A stretch of DNA of 64,000 nucleotides from an uncultured Clostridia bacterium (GTDB lineage Bacteria; Bacillota; Clostridia; Oscillospirales; Acutalibacteraceae), in assembly GCA_947589575.1 (NCBI GenBank), contig CANQBM010000004.1, positions 1-64,000 on the forward strand. Direction: 5' to 3'. The notes below the pieces were generated by a model. It was given only the letters and a program-made list of their open reading frames with translations, ran no database searches and was not told where the DNA came from. A program made the position numbers and the translations under genes. Below, piece by piece: positions 25,116-34,884 of this stretch. Position 1 is the first letter of the stretch, and each line of letters opens with the position of its first letter.

Positions 25116-26714
25116 TTACAAATCGCAAAATAATTTGTACGATGGTTTTTCATTTCCGTACAAATCAGTTGAGCCGTGTACACGCCGGCGCATTTTATTT
25201 TCTCCCTCCTCACCGCAGTGAGTACGGTAGTCATTAAGCGAAAACCAAATATAGCCCTTGATATTCTCTATCCTTTTATACATTTCAAGGCGTTGCAAAA
25301 GTATTTTCGCCCGTTCCTTATCTCCCCCTTTAAAGTGCGGCTCGCAAAGTCCGAATTCCGAAACGACAAGCGGCATACCATCCGCCTTTTTACAAGTTCT
25401 TATCATATGATTTTCAATATCGCCGCTTGGCTCCCATAGACCGAGATAATCATTCCACATTGCTATATCGCCGTATAGTGTTGCGTCGTCTTTGTCGGCG
25501 TTTTCAACTCTGCTCAATGTGTTTGAAACATAATTTACAAGGCGTCTGCCGTCAAGTGATTTAAAATATTCCACCATATCCCTTACATACTGAATAGTAG
25601 ATTGCGTTTCCGCGCCGAGCTCATTACCGACTCCCCAGAAAACTATAGACGGGTGGTGTGAATGAAAATATACCATCTCATCTGCCTGCTGCTTTGCTAT
25701 ATCAAGCTGCAATGCGGATGCCTGTTTCGGATAACCCCAATACGGTATTTCCTCCTGAACAAGAAGCCCGTTTTCATCGCACCAATCAAAAATACCGTCG
25801 TCCTGCTGCCAGTGAAAGCGTGTGAACACGCAACCCGCATTTTTAAGCTGTTTTAAGCATTTTATACTGTGCTCAAGCGGTTCCGCCATACCGTAATCGG
25901 GATGAGAGCCCGGCATCCATTCACAACCTTTAAGATATATTTCCCTGCCGTTTAGAAGTATTTTGCTTCCCCGAACTTCAATTTTCCGCAAACCTGTCCT
26001 GATTTCATAATAATCGTTGTCGGTTTCAATCGCAATTCTGTAAAGATTTGGAGAACAACAACTCCACAGCTTAAGATTTTTAAACTCAAGAGTAAACTCG
26101 TTTTCAATACTTTCAAAATGTTTTTCAATTATTGTTTCATTGTTTGAATAATCAATTATCTTAACTGCACCGCCGTGTGATTTTCCGTCAAGAAACGCAG
26201 TCTTTATTTTCAGCGCGCCGCTGCACAGCTCATTATCAGCAGCGTTAATACTTTCCTCGGCGCGCAGATATTCAACCGCATCAGGCTCTATAAACTGAAG
26301 CTCGGCTTTTCTTATGATTCCGCCGTCGTCTGCCCAGTCAAAATCATCCTTATGCGGCAGCATTTCATCAATATGAGTGTTGTCAACAACTACTTTGATT
26401 TTATTATCATCACCGAAATTTACTTTGCCGGTAATATCAAATTTAAAAGGAGTAAAACCCGAACGACTGTGGCAGCCAACAAAAGAACCGTTTATGTAAA
26501 CCTTCGCTGTGTGATAGACAGCGTTGAATGTAACGAATACTTTTTTATTTTTTAACGCCTTGTCTATTAAAACAGTCGTTTCATATTCAGCCGCTCCCCT
26601 GTGTTTCATAACATTGTCGTCCACATTCCATGTGTGCGGAACAATAACATTTGCCGAATAGTTTAGTTCCTTAATTGAAAAATTCCATCTGTTTAAAGAA
26701 ATACTGTATCTCAT
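25116..26714 (-). CDS. GH2 glycoside hydrolase, short form
   Basis: A 532-residue GH2 enzyme, cytoplasmic, ATG 26714 with GGAGAAA upstream. It has the N-terminal sugar-binding domain (PHTWN at about 26-30), the immunoglobulin-like domain, and a TIM barrel with acid/base Glu in GNELG (E365) and nucleophile Glu in SEFG (E453). At this size it lacks the C-terminal domains of LacZ. The family covers beta-galactosidase, beta-glucuronidase and beta-mannosidase, and the residues seen do not settle which. It follows the DUF5107 gene by 11 bases, so both are one operon. Confidence 0.85.
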   Translation of the reverse strand: MRYSISLNRWNFSIKELNYSANVIVPHTWNVDDNVMKHRGAAEYETTVLIDKALKNKKVFVTFNAVYHTAKVYINGSFVGCHSRSGFTPFKFDITGKVNFGDDNKIKVVVDNTHIDEMLPHKDDFDWADDGGIIRKAELQFIEPDAVEYLRAEESINAADNELCSGALKIKTAFLDGKSHGGAVKIIDYSNNETIIEKHFESIENEFTLEFKNLKLWSCCSPNLYRIAIETDNDYYEIRTGLRKIEVRGSKILLNGREIYLKGCEWMPGSHPDYGMAEPLEHSIKCLKQLKNAGCVFTRFHWQQDDGIFDWCDENGLLVQEEIPYWGYPKQASALQLDIAKQQADEMVYFHSHHPSIVFWGVGNELGAETQSTIQYVRDMVEYFKSLDGRRLVNYVSNTLSRVENADKDDATLYGDIAMWNDYLGLWEPSGDIENHMIRTCKKADGMPLVVSEFGLCEPHFKGGDKERAKILLQRLEMYKRIENIKGYIWFSLNDYRTHCGEEGENKMRRRVHGSTDLYGNEKPSYKLFCDL

Positions 26715-26725
26715 ATCTGTTTCTC

Positions 26726-29700
26726 CTAAAATAGTAATTGATAATGCGCTGCAATCTGAAAAACATTGCAGTTTTCATTTAACGCCTGCTCAAATAACGC
26801 TTTGCTTTCCTCTTTTCTGCCAAGTCCGTATAAGCCAAGCGCTTTCATAAATAAGCAGTGCAATCTGTTTTTTATATTCAAATCCTCTTCAAACACTAAT
26901 AAATCAGGCAGCGAAACCGCAAAATAATCAATCGTTACATTGTCGTTTATATGCTCGTCGGAATAAGAAATCAGTTTGTTAAAACGGCTCTCTGCATTTT
27001 CGATATCACCAAGTCCGAGTAATGCAAGCCCCTGATAGAAAATCGTTTCGGGCGGCCGGTCATTGTAATACACGGCGGAGGCAGGCACTGATATACCGCT
27101 TGACGCTTTTGTTAAATATATTTGTGCAATATCGGTTTTGCCCTGCTTTTCGTAAGCTCTGCCGAGATAATAGTTTTGCATATTTTCCTGAGCGCCGTAA
27201 AGCTTTCCCTCGCCTAAATTGTGAGGATACTCAAAGGTGCTGTTCAGGTAATTTACTGCCGTTTGAGTATCCCCGCCCTTCATACATTCAGACGCGAGAG
27301 CGATATTTGAAAAAATATACTGTTCGGGCACTTTACCCTCTCCCCCTTCCCACGGGTGAAATTTATGCGAAAGGATAAGTTCCAAAGCCTTATCATACTC
27401 ACCTGTAAGATTGAGAAGCGTTATGTATTCAAGATACAGATCATCACGGCTTTTGACTGTTTCTAAACGCTTTTTCAGAAACTCAAGCCTTTTTGCCGGA
27501 GTAATTCCCATTCTCTTTTTAAGTAAATCAAGCTCATAAAGAACTCTTGCGTCTGTTTCGTCCATCAAATACGCTTTCATCATAAGATCAAGCGCTCTGC
27601 CGGCATCGTTTTTAAAATTGTAATTAAGCAGAGATAAATTTCGGTATGGTGTCGCAAAATCACAGCCGATATTTATTGACATTTCAAAGCAGGATATTGC
27701 ATCGTCATGGCGTTCCCTGTCATAATAAAGATTACCGAGATAATACGGAGCCTTAAAATCACCTTCATTCCTTCTGATTGCAAATTCAAGCACCGCAATA
27801 TCCTCAAGCCTGTTAGGAAAACAGAGGCAGGTATTGCCGTGAAATGCTTTTTTAAGATATGATTTATAATCTTTACCTGCTTTATAGGAAAAATAAGCCT
27901 TATAATAATCTGTCATCGGATAGCCGGATTTATCCATATCCAGTAAATTCACGGCGTCATCATAAAAGCCCGCAAATGCAAATTCAAGAGATAAATCAAT
28001 GAGCATATCGGAATTAATTATATGCTTTGATATATCTTCACCCGACTGATACAATGCAATAATATTAAGATTATCAACAGATAAAACATAATCCGTGTTT
28101 GACTTATAAGCTCTGCCGAGCGCTTTTAAAAGCATTGTCTTAAGATTCAGCGCGTTGAAATTATGCGCATTATAAATCAATGCGTTATTAACAAATTCAA
28201 GAGCAGTTTCATAATCCTTTTGCTTTGAACATATAAGCGACATAAAGAAATATGAATTACTGCTTGTTTCGGCGTTCCAGACAGCCTTATAAAATGAATC
28301 ATACGCCTCGTCGTATTTTCCTTGATAAAAAAGGCAGAGCCCGAGATTATAATATACCTCCCCGCTGATAGGATTAGGGTTTGAGCGTATCAGTTTTTTT
28401 AACGCTCTTCTAAAATAATGTTCGCTTTCTTTAATAAAACCCTTTTTGAAAAGCACCATACCGTAAGCATTGTTGAGCCTTATATCCGTTTTATCCCTTT
28501 TAAGACCTTCAATATAATAGTCCTCTGCCCTGCGTGTTGCATGACGGTATTGTTCAATATGCAGTCCATACAAATACAAATCCTCTGTACTTTCACACTC
28601 ACACGGCATAGGCGCGGGCTTTGCCGGTTCAGGGATTTCCTGTTTTTTAACATTTCCGTCAAAAGATAAAATCGCTTTGCCGTTTCTAATGATTTTTACA
28701 GTAACATCTTTAAAACTGCATCCTTTGTTCTCTATGCTGATTTCATAAGTGTTTGCACAAATCAAATCAAGAGTTTTGCTGAACATATCATTTATTCTGA
28801 TTTCGCATTTGCCGAGCGTTCCCGAACAGTAGAGTTTAACTGTTATTTTATCATCAACATCCAAGTGAAGTGCAAGATCTTTGTTTGCATTATGAACAGT
28901 TCCCAAATCATGATACGGCATAAAATACTGGGTGAAATCTCTGCTTTCCATAGGCGCAATGTAGCTGAAATCGGGCTGATTATCAGTAAAGCATCCCGTC
29001 ATAAGCTCAATGTACGGACCGTCATCATCTGTTAAATTTCTGTCCCACGCTCTGCCGAAATCACCGCAGCCCCATGTCCACTGTTTTTTGCCGGGTGATA
29101 TATGGTGATCCGCTATGTGAAGTATTCCCGCACTTATACCTTCATCATAACCGCCTACAAAATCGTAATCGCTTTTTGCAGCCATATACGATGTTGGTAC
29201 AGGCAGATTTTTATATCGTGATATGTCAACGCCTCTTGAATAGTCTACCTTGTAATAAGTCCCCTTTGCAATCGGAAAGGTTGAAACATCACGTTTCCCG
29301 TGGTCCGTAACGGCTGTTACATCGGGAGGAAATATACTGCGGTAATTTTCATTTACCGCAACGGCGGGATTTGCCCACCACAAAAATGTTTGTTTGGTAT
29401 ATGTTCTGTTAAAAAGATGATTTTTCAGTTCAAGATATGCTTTGTCCGGATATAAAGTGAACTCTGTTTCACCCTTTGTGTGAAACATATTTTCAATTTC
29501 GCTCACAACAACCGTTGCGCTTTTGTCTGAATTTTCCCTGTATGTATAATTAACCGCGTCAAACGTAGACGGTCTGTGGTGCTGCGGCCAGTTAAACTCT
29601 ATTCCACCCGAAATCCACGGACCTGCAAGCCCTACAAGAGCGGGCTTAATCACATGATTGTAATAAACAAAATCATACTTTCTCGTTTTGTCATAAGCTC

Positions 29701-29953
29701 TCTGTACCCTCCCGCCGAGCTCAGGCAAAATCATAATTTTAAGGTAATCATTTTCCAAAAAAACAGCTTTATATTTTTTATCAATTTTTGAATTGCTTAT
29801 TTTATCGATCACGGGGTGGGGATACACCTTGCCGCTGCTGCCCTGATACACCCGCTTTTCAAGAAATAACGGATTTTTATCAGGCTCGCCCGTTTCATAT
29901 GTGGGAATGATTACTTCTTCTTCCCACACATGAACTTTAGAAATGTTATTCAC
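26726..29953 (-). CDS. DUF5107/TPR protein
   Basis: A 1075-residue cytoplasmic protein starting at GTG 29953 behind GGAG. Residues 1 to about 430 form the DUF5107 domain, a galactose-mutarotase-like supersandwich (EFNWPQHHRPST near 117-128 and EDYYIEGL after it). From about 450 to the end there are many tetratricopeptide repeats (for example YYNLGLCLFYQGKYDEAYDSF). The family is found beside glycoside hydrolases in gut Firmicutes and Bacteroidetes and is thought to handle or sense oligosaccharides; the exact reaction is unknown. It is co-transcribed with GH2 and divergent from an AraC regulator. Confidence 0.85.
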   Translation of the reverse strand: MNNISKVHVWEEEVIIPTYETGEPDKNPLFLEKRVYQGSSGKVYPHPVIDKISNSKIDKKYKAVFLENDYLKIMILPELGGRVQRAYDKTRKYDFVYYNHVIKPALVGLAGPWISGGIEFNWPQHHRPSTFDAVNYTYRENSDKSATVVVSEIENMFHTKGETEFTLYPDKAYLELKNHLFNRTYTKQTFLWWANPAVAVNENYRSIFPPDVTAVTDHGKRDVSTFPIAKGTYYKVDYSRGVDISRYKNLPVPTSYMAAKSDYDFVGGYDEGISAGILHIADHHISPGKKQWTWGCGDFGRAWDRNLTDDDGPYIELMTGCFTDNQPDFSYIAPMESRDFTQYFMPYHDLGTVHNANKDLALHLDVDDKITVKLYCSGTLGKCEIRINDMFSKTLDLICANTYEISIENKGCSFKDVTVKIIRNGKAILSFDGNVKKQEIPEPAKPAPMPCECESTEDLYLYGLHIEQYRHATRRAEDYYIEGLKRDKTDIRLNNAYGMVLFKKGFIKESEHYFRRALKKLIRSNPNPISGEVYYNLGLCLFYQGKYDEAYDSFYKAVWNAETSSNSYFFMSLICSKQKDYETALEFVNNALIYNAHNFNALNLKTMLLKALGRAYKSNTDYVLSVDNLNIIALYQSGEDISKHIINSDMLIDLSLEFAFAGFYDDAVNLLDMDKSGYPMTDYYKAYFSYKAGKDYKSYLKKAFHGNTCLCFPNRLEDIAVLEFAIRRNEGDFKAPYYLGNLYYDRERHDDAISCFEMSINIGCDFATPYRNLSLLNYNFKNDAGRALDLMMKAYLMDETDARVLYELDLLKKRMGITPAKRLEFLKKRLETVKSRDDLYLEYITLLNLTGEYDKALELILSHKFHPWEGGEGKVPEQYIFSNIALASECMKGGDTQTAVNYLNSTFEYPHNLGEGKLYGAQENMQNYYLGRAYEKQGKTDIAQIYLTKASSGISVPASAVYYNDRPPETIFYQGLALLGLGDIENAESRFNKLISYSDEHINDNVTIDYFAVSLPDLLVFEEDLNIKNRLHCLFMKALGLYGLGRKEESKALFEQALNENCNVFQIAAHYQLLF

Positions 29954-30060
29954 CTATATTCATCTCCTGTTTGACATTGATTTATTATTATTGTAATATG
30001 TTTTTGAAAAGATTTGTTTTGATATTTTATCAAAAAATTTAGAAATCTTATCTTAATATT

Positions 30061-30891
30061 ATGGAACTTATAGGAAACGGTCTTGATAAAGGCTCTCATA
30101 TGTATTTTTACACTCCCTCGCAAAGCGCAAAACACTTATTATACTATCCCATAGCGGCAGGAGAATTTTACTGCAACAGTGAATACAGTGTTAAAAGGGA
30201 TAATTATAACAGTATTCTTGCAATTTATGTTCTTGACGGGGAGATGACAATGCTTCAGGATAATACGGAAATTGATGCTCAAAAGGACGAACTGTTATTG
30301 ATTGACTGCTACAAGGCACATAAATATTACACCAAAAACACGGCGCACACTCTTTGGGTGCATTTTGACGGCAATAACTCATACGAATGGTTCGGTGAAA
30401 TAACGTCGCAGCAGGGGCAAAAAATAAGATGCGGCAGGCAGACTGCTGAATACATTTCAAGTATAATCAGGAATATTAAGCAAAATCAAAATGAATACGA
30501 CATTACAAACGAGTTATATTCCCTGCTTTGCAATATAAGCAAAAAAAGTTACAAAAATCAGGAAACCAAAAATTCAAGTCTAATAGAAACGGCCAAAAAA
30601 TTTATAATTTCAAATTATGACAAAAATATTTCTATTAGCGACATGTCAAAAGAAGCTCATATGAGCGTATCTTATTTTTCAAAAATATTTAAGCAAAACA
30701 CTGGCTTTTCGCCGTACGATTATTTGCTTATGCTCCGCCTTGATAAGGCTAAAGAACTGCTTTGGCAAACTGATAATTCCGTTGAAAGCATAGCCTGCAA
30801 AACAGGCTTTAACAGCTCTTCAAATTTTATCTATTTTTTTAAAAAAGAAACAGGCGTATCACCGCTCAAGTTCAGAAACATAAAATTTTAA
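30061..30891 (+). CDS. AraC-family regulator of the DUF5107-GH2 operon
   Basis: A 276-residue AraC protein with an N-terminal AraC-binding cupin (about 12-150) and a C-terminal double HTH (MSVSYFSKIFKQNTG, then CKTGFNSSSNFIYFFKKETGVSP). ATG 30061 keeps the family N-terminus (I-G-x-G, then YFYTPS) but lacks a clear SD. An in-frame ATG at 30100 has AAAGG seven bases before it and is the alternative. It is divergent from DUF5107 with 107 bases between and probably activates that operon. Confidence 0.9.
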   Translation: MELIGNGLDKGSHMYFYTPSQSAKHLLYYPIAAGEFYCNSEYSVKRDNYNSILAIYVLDGEMTMLQDNTEIDAQKDELLLIDCYKAHKYYTKNTAHTLWVHFDGNNSYEWFGEITSQQGQKIRCGRQTAEYISSIIRNIKQNQNEYDITNELYSLLCNISKKSYKNQETKNSSLIETAKKFIISNYDKNISISDMSKEAHMSVSYFSKIFKQNTGFSPYDYLLMLRLDKAKELLWQTDNSVESIACKTGFNSSSNFIYFFKKETGVSPLKFRNIKF

Positions 30892-31404
30892 ATTTACTCG
30901 TATCACGAATATAGATTTCTAATAGCTTATATTTCTGTAATTCGACATGATTTTTACGCGATTTCACCTTTTACGTTTACTGCAAAAATAATGTATGCTT
31001 TAATAAATTATATATTATCAATAATTTTCAGAGAAATAATGGCTGTATTAGTGGTTTACAATTCTAAAGTTGGCGGATGGATTCCAATATCAATTAGTAA
31101 TTCGTTTTACACTTTTATTGATAATTCCACATTTACTGTTTTTGATAAAACGCTTGAAATTCTTTTCTTAAGAACATCACTTTGTTATATTTTAGAGGAT
31201 ATTAGTAAATATTTATGTTTAATATCAGGAGGGAAAAGCAAAACTGATACTTTGGAGCAATGATTTTTAAAACGGCATTTCATTTAACCGGTGATATTTA
31301 TACGCAAATCCGAATTAGCAAGAATAGGTGTTAATCTTACGGAAGAGGATTGGAAAATTAATTCTACAACTCAATTAGTATAATAATTTAAGGGGGAGTC
31401 TGAA
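30892..31404 (+). other. Gene-poor stretch with one doubtful open frame
   Basis: AT-rich spacer. A 90-residue frame (30991-31263) is mostly hydrophobic, has no good ribosome site and matches nothing I know. Further weak frames to 31332 are broken by stops. It could be decayed coding DNA. AAGGGGGAG at 31390-31398 belongs to the next gene. Confidence 0.3.
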
Positions 31405-32673
31405 ATGACTGACAAAAAAAGAAAAATTTTATCCTGCGTGCTGATATGTATTTCAATAATAGTTATTTTTGCCGGATGCAAAAACAACAAAACAGATACC
31501 GCCGCTGCCGATATTTCAAAAGAGGTATCTGCAACGACTCAAAATGTTGACGATAAAACCACAGTCGCAGCTTCTGCTACTGACAAATCAACTTCCTCTA
31601 CTGATAAAACCACAGGCACAACTTCCGCTAATTCGAAAAATGCAAATGCAACAACCCAAAAGGCCGTAAAGAAAACCACCACAAAAAATGCAAAAAACAA
31701 AAAAACTACCGCTTCCAAAAAAAACAAAGGTAAAACTACTACCTCTGACTATCCTCCTGCAACAACTCAAAAGCTTGGCAAAGATTTTATGACAGATATA
31801 ATTGATAGCAATGCGGTTGTCGTTTTTAATAAAAAAACAGGGCAATTTAAGATTGACTGCCATGGCAACTTTTTTCCTGCATTCGCGTTAGAATTCGGTA
31901 ATGATTTATATTATAACAAACTTAACGGAGAAGAGTTTGACGGAAATAACGTTAAATCAATTTATTTTAAGGACGGAGTAACTGTTATAGGTTATAATCC
32001 GATTAGCTATTTTGTAAATGCCACGGAGGTTACTATACCAAAATCGACAAAAAGGATTCTTCGTAATACTTTCCCAAGCTCAATGAAAATCAAAACCATA
32101 AATTACGGCGGATCAAAAGAGGATTGGAAAAAAATCCTTATTGATAACGGCAATAACGAGGCAATTCAAAATTGCAAATCAATAAATTATAACGCTAAAA
32201 TAGAAAAATCAACTGTAAGTAATTCTACCGATTATTATTTTAATCAAAGATACAAGACAAAGCACTTTAGAAAAGGGGGTAAAATTACCGTTAAGCTTGA
32301 TTATTACACAGGTGTTGTAACAGTCAGCGGCAACGGTCCGACTGATGATACAGATCCGTTAGATGCTGTTTCAATTCCAAGTAAATTAATTGAAACCCCG
32401 TCAGATTGGTCGGAAGGCATACTATTTCCGACTATAAACACCCTGAAATATAAAGAAGGTATAACAGTAATCACAAGTTTAAATTGCAACAACTCTTCGG
32501 CATACACTGTCTATATCCCAAAATCAGTAAAAACCATTGAAGAAAGTGCATTTCTGAATAATGATTATCTTAAAAATGTTTATTACGCAGGAACAGAAAA
32601 GCAGTGGAAAGAAATTAAAATTGCAAAAAAAGGAAATGAAGATTTATTAAACGCAACCATTCATTTCGGATAA
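31405..32673 (+). CDS. Surface lipoprotein with Thr/Lys-rich stalk and leucine-rich repeats
   Basis: A 422-residue exported lipoprotein. The signal peptide ends in lipobox FAGC (Cys at about 25). Residues about 30-125 form a low-complexity Thr/Lys/Ser/Ala stalk. Residues about 140-422 hold two BspA-like LRR_5 units, each with VTIPKS/VYIPKS and a final YGGSKEDWKKI / YAGTEKQWKEI signature. It is predicted to stand away from the membrane and bind glycans, host proteins or other cells. It is monocistronic, closed by a strong terminator. Confidence 0.8.
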   Translation: MTDKKRKILSCVLICISIIVIFAGCKNNKTDTAAADISKEVSATTQNVDDKTTVAASATDKSTSSTDKTTGTTSANSKNANATTQKAVKKTTTKNAKNKKTTASKKNKGKTTTSDYPPATTQKLGKDFMTDIIDSNAVVVFNKKTGQFKIDCHGNFFPAFALEFGNDLYYNKLNGEEFDGNNVKSIYFKDGVTVIGYNPISYFVNATEVTIPKSTKRILRNTFPSSMKIKTINYGGSKEDWKKILIDNGNNEAIQNCKSINYNAKIEKSTVSNSTDYYFNQRYKTKHFRKGGKITVKLDYYTGVVTVSGNGPTDDTDPLDAVSIPSKLIETPSDWSEGILFPTINTLKYKEGITVITSLNCNNSSAYTVYIPKSVKTIEESAFLNNDYLKNVYYAGTEKQWKEIKIAKKGNEDLLNATIHFG

Positions 32674-32700
32674 TTAAATAAGCGGTAAAGTTAAATATTT

Positions 32701-32733
32701 AAACGCCCGAAAGGAATAAGCTTTCGGGCGTTT
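32701..32733. terminator. Terminator of the LRR lipoprotein gene
   Basis: AAACGCCCGAAAG (32701-32713) pairs perfectly with CTTTCGGGCGTTT (32721-32733). Confidence 0.85.
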
Positions 32734-32790
32734 AAAATTAATCTTTTATTTTATACAATAAACAACATATATTTTTGTAAATTCTGTTAA

Positions 32791-32819
32791 TTGACAAGGA
32801 CAACCCGCAAATGTTATTT
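32791..32819 (+). promoter_or_regulatory. Possible promoter of the sugar symporter operon
   Basis: -35 TTGACA (32791-32796), 17-bp spacer, weak -10 TTATTT (32814-32819), about 75 bases before the symporter ATG. Confidence 0.4.
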
Positions 32820-32893
32820 TAAATATAGAATTATATTGTAACAAAGAACGTCAATTAATATTTGAATCAGTTAAAAATAAGAGGGGTAAAATT

Positions 32894-34363
32894 ATGACTG
32901 AATCAGTTTTAACACAAAAAGAACAAAAATATATTAAAGGTAAAGAATTTATTCTTTATCTTGTTGCCGTGTTCTTTTATACTATGATGACGGGTACGGT
33001 CGGTTCCTACAGAAGCGACTACTTAATAAACGTGCTGTCGTTGCCGGACAACAGCGTAAGCCTGTTCAACACACTGATTTCTGTTATACCTTTTATTCTT
33101 AACTTCTTTATAGCCATGTATATTGACGGAAGAAAAACAGGTAAAAGCGGAAAATTCAGACCGCTTGCGCTTCTCGTTGCTATTCCGACAGGAATATTTC
33201 TTTTGCTTTCATTTTGGGCGCCAAAGGAAATTACCGGTTCAACACTTATGATTTATCTTGTAACCGTAGCAGTTGCATATGCCGTATGCACCAACTTCGG
33301 TGACTGTGTGAACAAGGTTGCAATCGTTATGACGCCGAATATGAAAGAGCGTGATACGGTAATATCTTTCAGGTCAATAGTGTCCGCTGTGGGAAATTCC
33401 GCGCCGCTCGTTGTTGAGCTTGTTCTTGCATTTTTTATTAAGGATAAGGCTCTTCGCTATATCGGGGTTGCTTCTCTTTGCGGAGTTTTCGGAATTATAA
33501 CAATGCTTCTTGGTATGAAAACGGTCCGTGAAAGAATTACATATGATAATAAAAAGAAAAATCCCATTGCAGGCTATGCCGATGTTATTAAGAACAAATA
33601 CGCTTGGATAATAATTATATCAGAGTTTTTAAAAAACTTCAGAGGCGTTTCAACATATATGGGTATTTTCCTTGCCGAAGCTCTATTAGGACCGGGTAAG
33701 TTTCTTTTATTTGGTCTGCCTACAGGTATAGGCACAGCAGTCGGTATGCTTATCATCAATTTCCTGCTTAACAAATTTAACTCAAAACAGCTTTATATAG
33801 CAAGCGGAATTTATTCCGTAATTGCAAACTGTATTGCTTTTGCGGTGGGTTACACATACTTTAAAAGCCCCAACAATATTCTTCAAATAGTATTTGTTTT
33901 AACCTTATTCCTTATAGGATTGCAGTTCGGAGCGTCAAATCTCCTTCCAACAATGTTTCAAGCTGATGTCCTTGAAACTATTGAACTGAAAACAGGAAAA
34001 CGGCTTGACGCCTCTCTTCCGTTTGTTATCAGTATAGGCACAATGGTATCAGGCACAATCGCCTCGGCGCTTGCGCCCAAGATTCTTTACGGCACAAAAA
34101 TTCCGATAATTCAATACATTCAAGCTGTCAACGGCGTTACTCAGGAGCAAAGCCTCCATACAAAAATTATGCTCTTGTTTTTCTACACTATTGTTCACGG
34201 TCTTATGATGTTCCTTGCGGGCGTTCCGTTCTTCTTTTACAAACTGACAGGCAAGGCAAAAGAAGATGTCCACAATGCGGTACTTGCTCAGCGTGAAAAA
34301 ATTGAAGCCCAGCAAAACATCAATGACAAAACCGATATGAATATTAAAAATCAGGATGAATAA
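32894..34363 (+). CDS. GPH-family (MelB-like) cation:sugar symporter
   Basis: A 489-residue polytopic membrane protein with about 12 hydrophobic helices. It shows the GPH/MFS_2 pattern: an N-terminal FILYLVAVFFYTMMTGT helix, the DGRKTGKSGKFRP cytoplasmic loop (about 77-89, equivalent to the MelB D-x-x-R-x-G-x-x-R-P loop) and YADVIKNKYAW in mid-protein. Members import glycosides with Na+ or H+. ATG 32894 follows GAGGGG. It starts an operon with a cyclophilin-like lipoprotein and an alpha/beta hydrolase and is probably the entry route for oligosaccharides cleaved by nearby hydrolases. Confidence 0.85.
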   Translation: MTESVLTQKEQKYIKGKEFILYLVAVFFYTMMTGTVGSYRSDYLINVLSLPDNSVSLFNTLISVIPFILNFFIAMYIDGRKTGKSGKFRPLALLVAIPTGIFLLLSFWAPKEITGSTLMIYLVTVAVAYAVCTNFGDCVNKVAIVMTPNMKERDTVISFRSIVSAVGNSAPLVVELVLAFFIKDKALRYIGVASLCGVFGIITMLLGMKTVRERITYDNKKKNPIAGYADVIKNKYAWIIIISEFLKNFRGVSTYMGIFLAEALLGPGKFLLFGLPTGIGTAVGMLIINFLLNKFNSKQLYIASGIYSVIANCIAFAVGYTYFKSPNNILQIVFVLTLFLIGLQFGASNLLPTMFQADVLETIELKTGKRLDASLPFVISIGTMVSGTIASALAPKILYGTKIPIIQYIQAVNGVTQEQSLHTKIMLLFFYTIVHGLMMFLAGVPFFFYKLTGKAKEDVHNAVLAQREKIEAQQNINDKTDMNIKNQDE

Positions 34364-34871
34364 TATAAGATTTATGAAAAATTTTTTATTAATAATATCG
34401 ACAGTTTTGATACTATCATTTCTTTGTGCCTGCAGTAATGAAAATGCCGGCTCTGCAGCTTCCGAAAGCGCAGTTAAAATTAAGGAAAGCACTGTAAAGA
34501 ACTTTGATAAAAGCGAAAAATCAGACAACACATTCACTGTTAATATCGGTGATAAATCATTTTCCGCACAGCTTTATAATAATGAAACCGCGAAGGCGTT
34601 TGCCGATATGCTGCCTCTCACCCTAAGTATGAACGAGCTTAACGGTAATGAAAAATATTATAATTTAAAAAAGCCGTTACCGTCTGACAGTTCAGAAGTA
34701 ATTAATATAAAAAGCGGTGATATTATGCTCTACAAAAGCAACTGCATTGTGTTGTTTTATGACAGCTTTTCAACCGATTACAGTTATACAAAAATCGGAT
34801 ATATAGAAAATCCGTCAGAACTTGCCGACGCTGTCGGCAGCGACGATATAACAATTACATTTAATAAATAA
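34356..34871 (+). CDS. Cyclophilin-like-fold lipoprotein
   Basis: A 171-residue lipoprotein with lipobox LCAC (Cys at about 26 from the first ATG). After a Ser/Lys-rich linker comes a cyclophilin-like domain (Cyclophil_like2 type): FTVNIGDKSFSAQLYNNETAKAF, then the MNELNGNEKYYNL turn. The first ATG (34356) overlaps the symporter end by 8 bases; ATG 34374 would still give a good signal peptide. Such domains often sit with flavodoxins or hydrolases; the ligand is unknown. Confidence 0.75.
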   Translation: MNNIRFMKNFLLIISTVLILSFLCACSNENAGSAASESAVKIKESTVKNFDKSEKSDNTFTVNIGDKSFSAQLYNNETAKAFADMLPLTLSMNELNGNEKYYNLKKPLPSDSSEVINIKSGDIMLYKSNCIVLFYDSFSTDYSYTKIGYIENPSELADAVGSDDITITFNK

Positions 34872-34884
34872 CGGAGAAATTTTT

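Noticed and set aside
31539-31863. Minus-strand frames opposite the LRR lipoprotein stalk
   Set aside because: They come from the Thr/Lys-rich low-complexity codons read backwards; the plus-strand gene has signal peptide, lipobox and LRR signatures.
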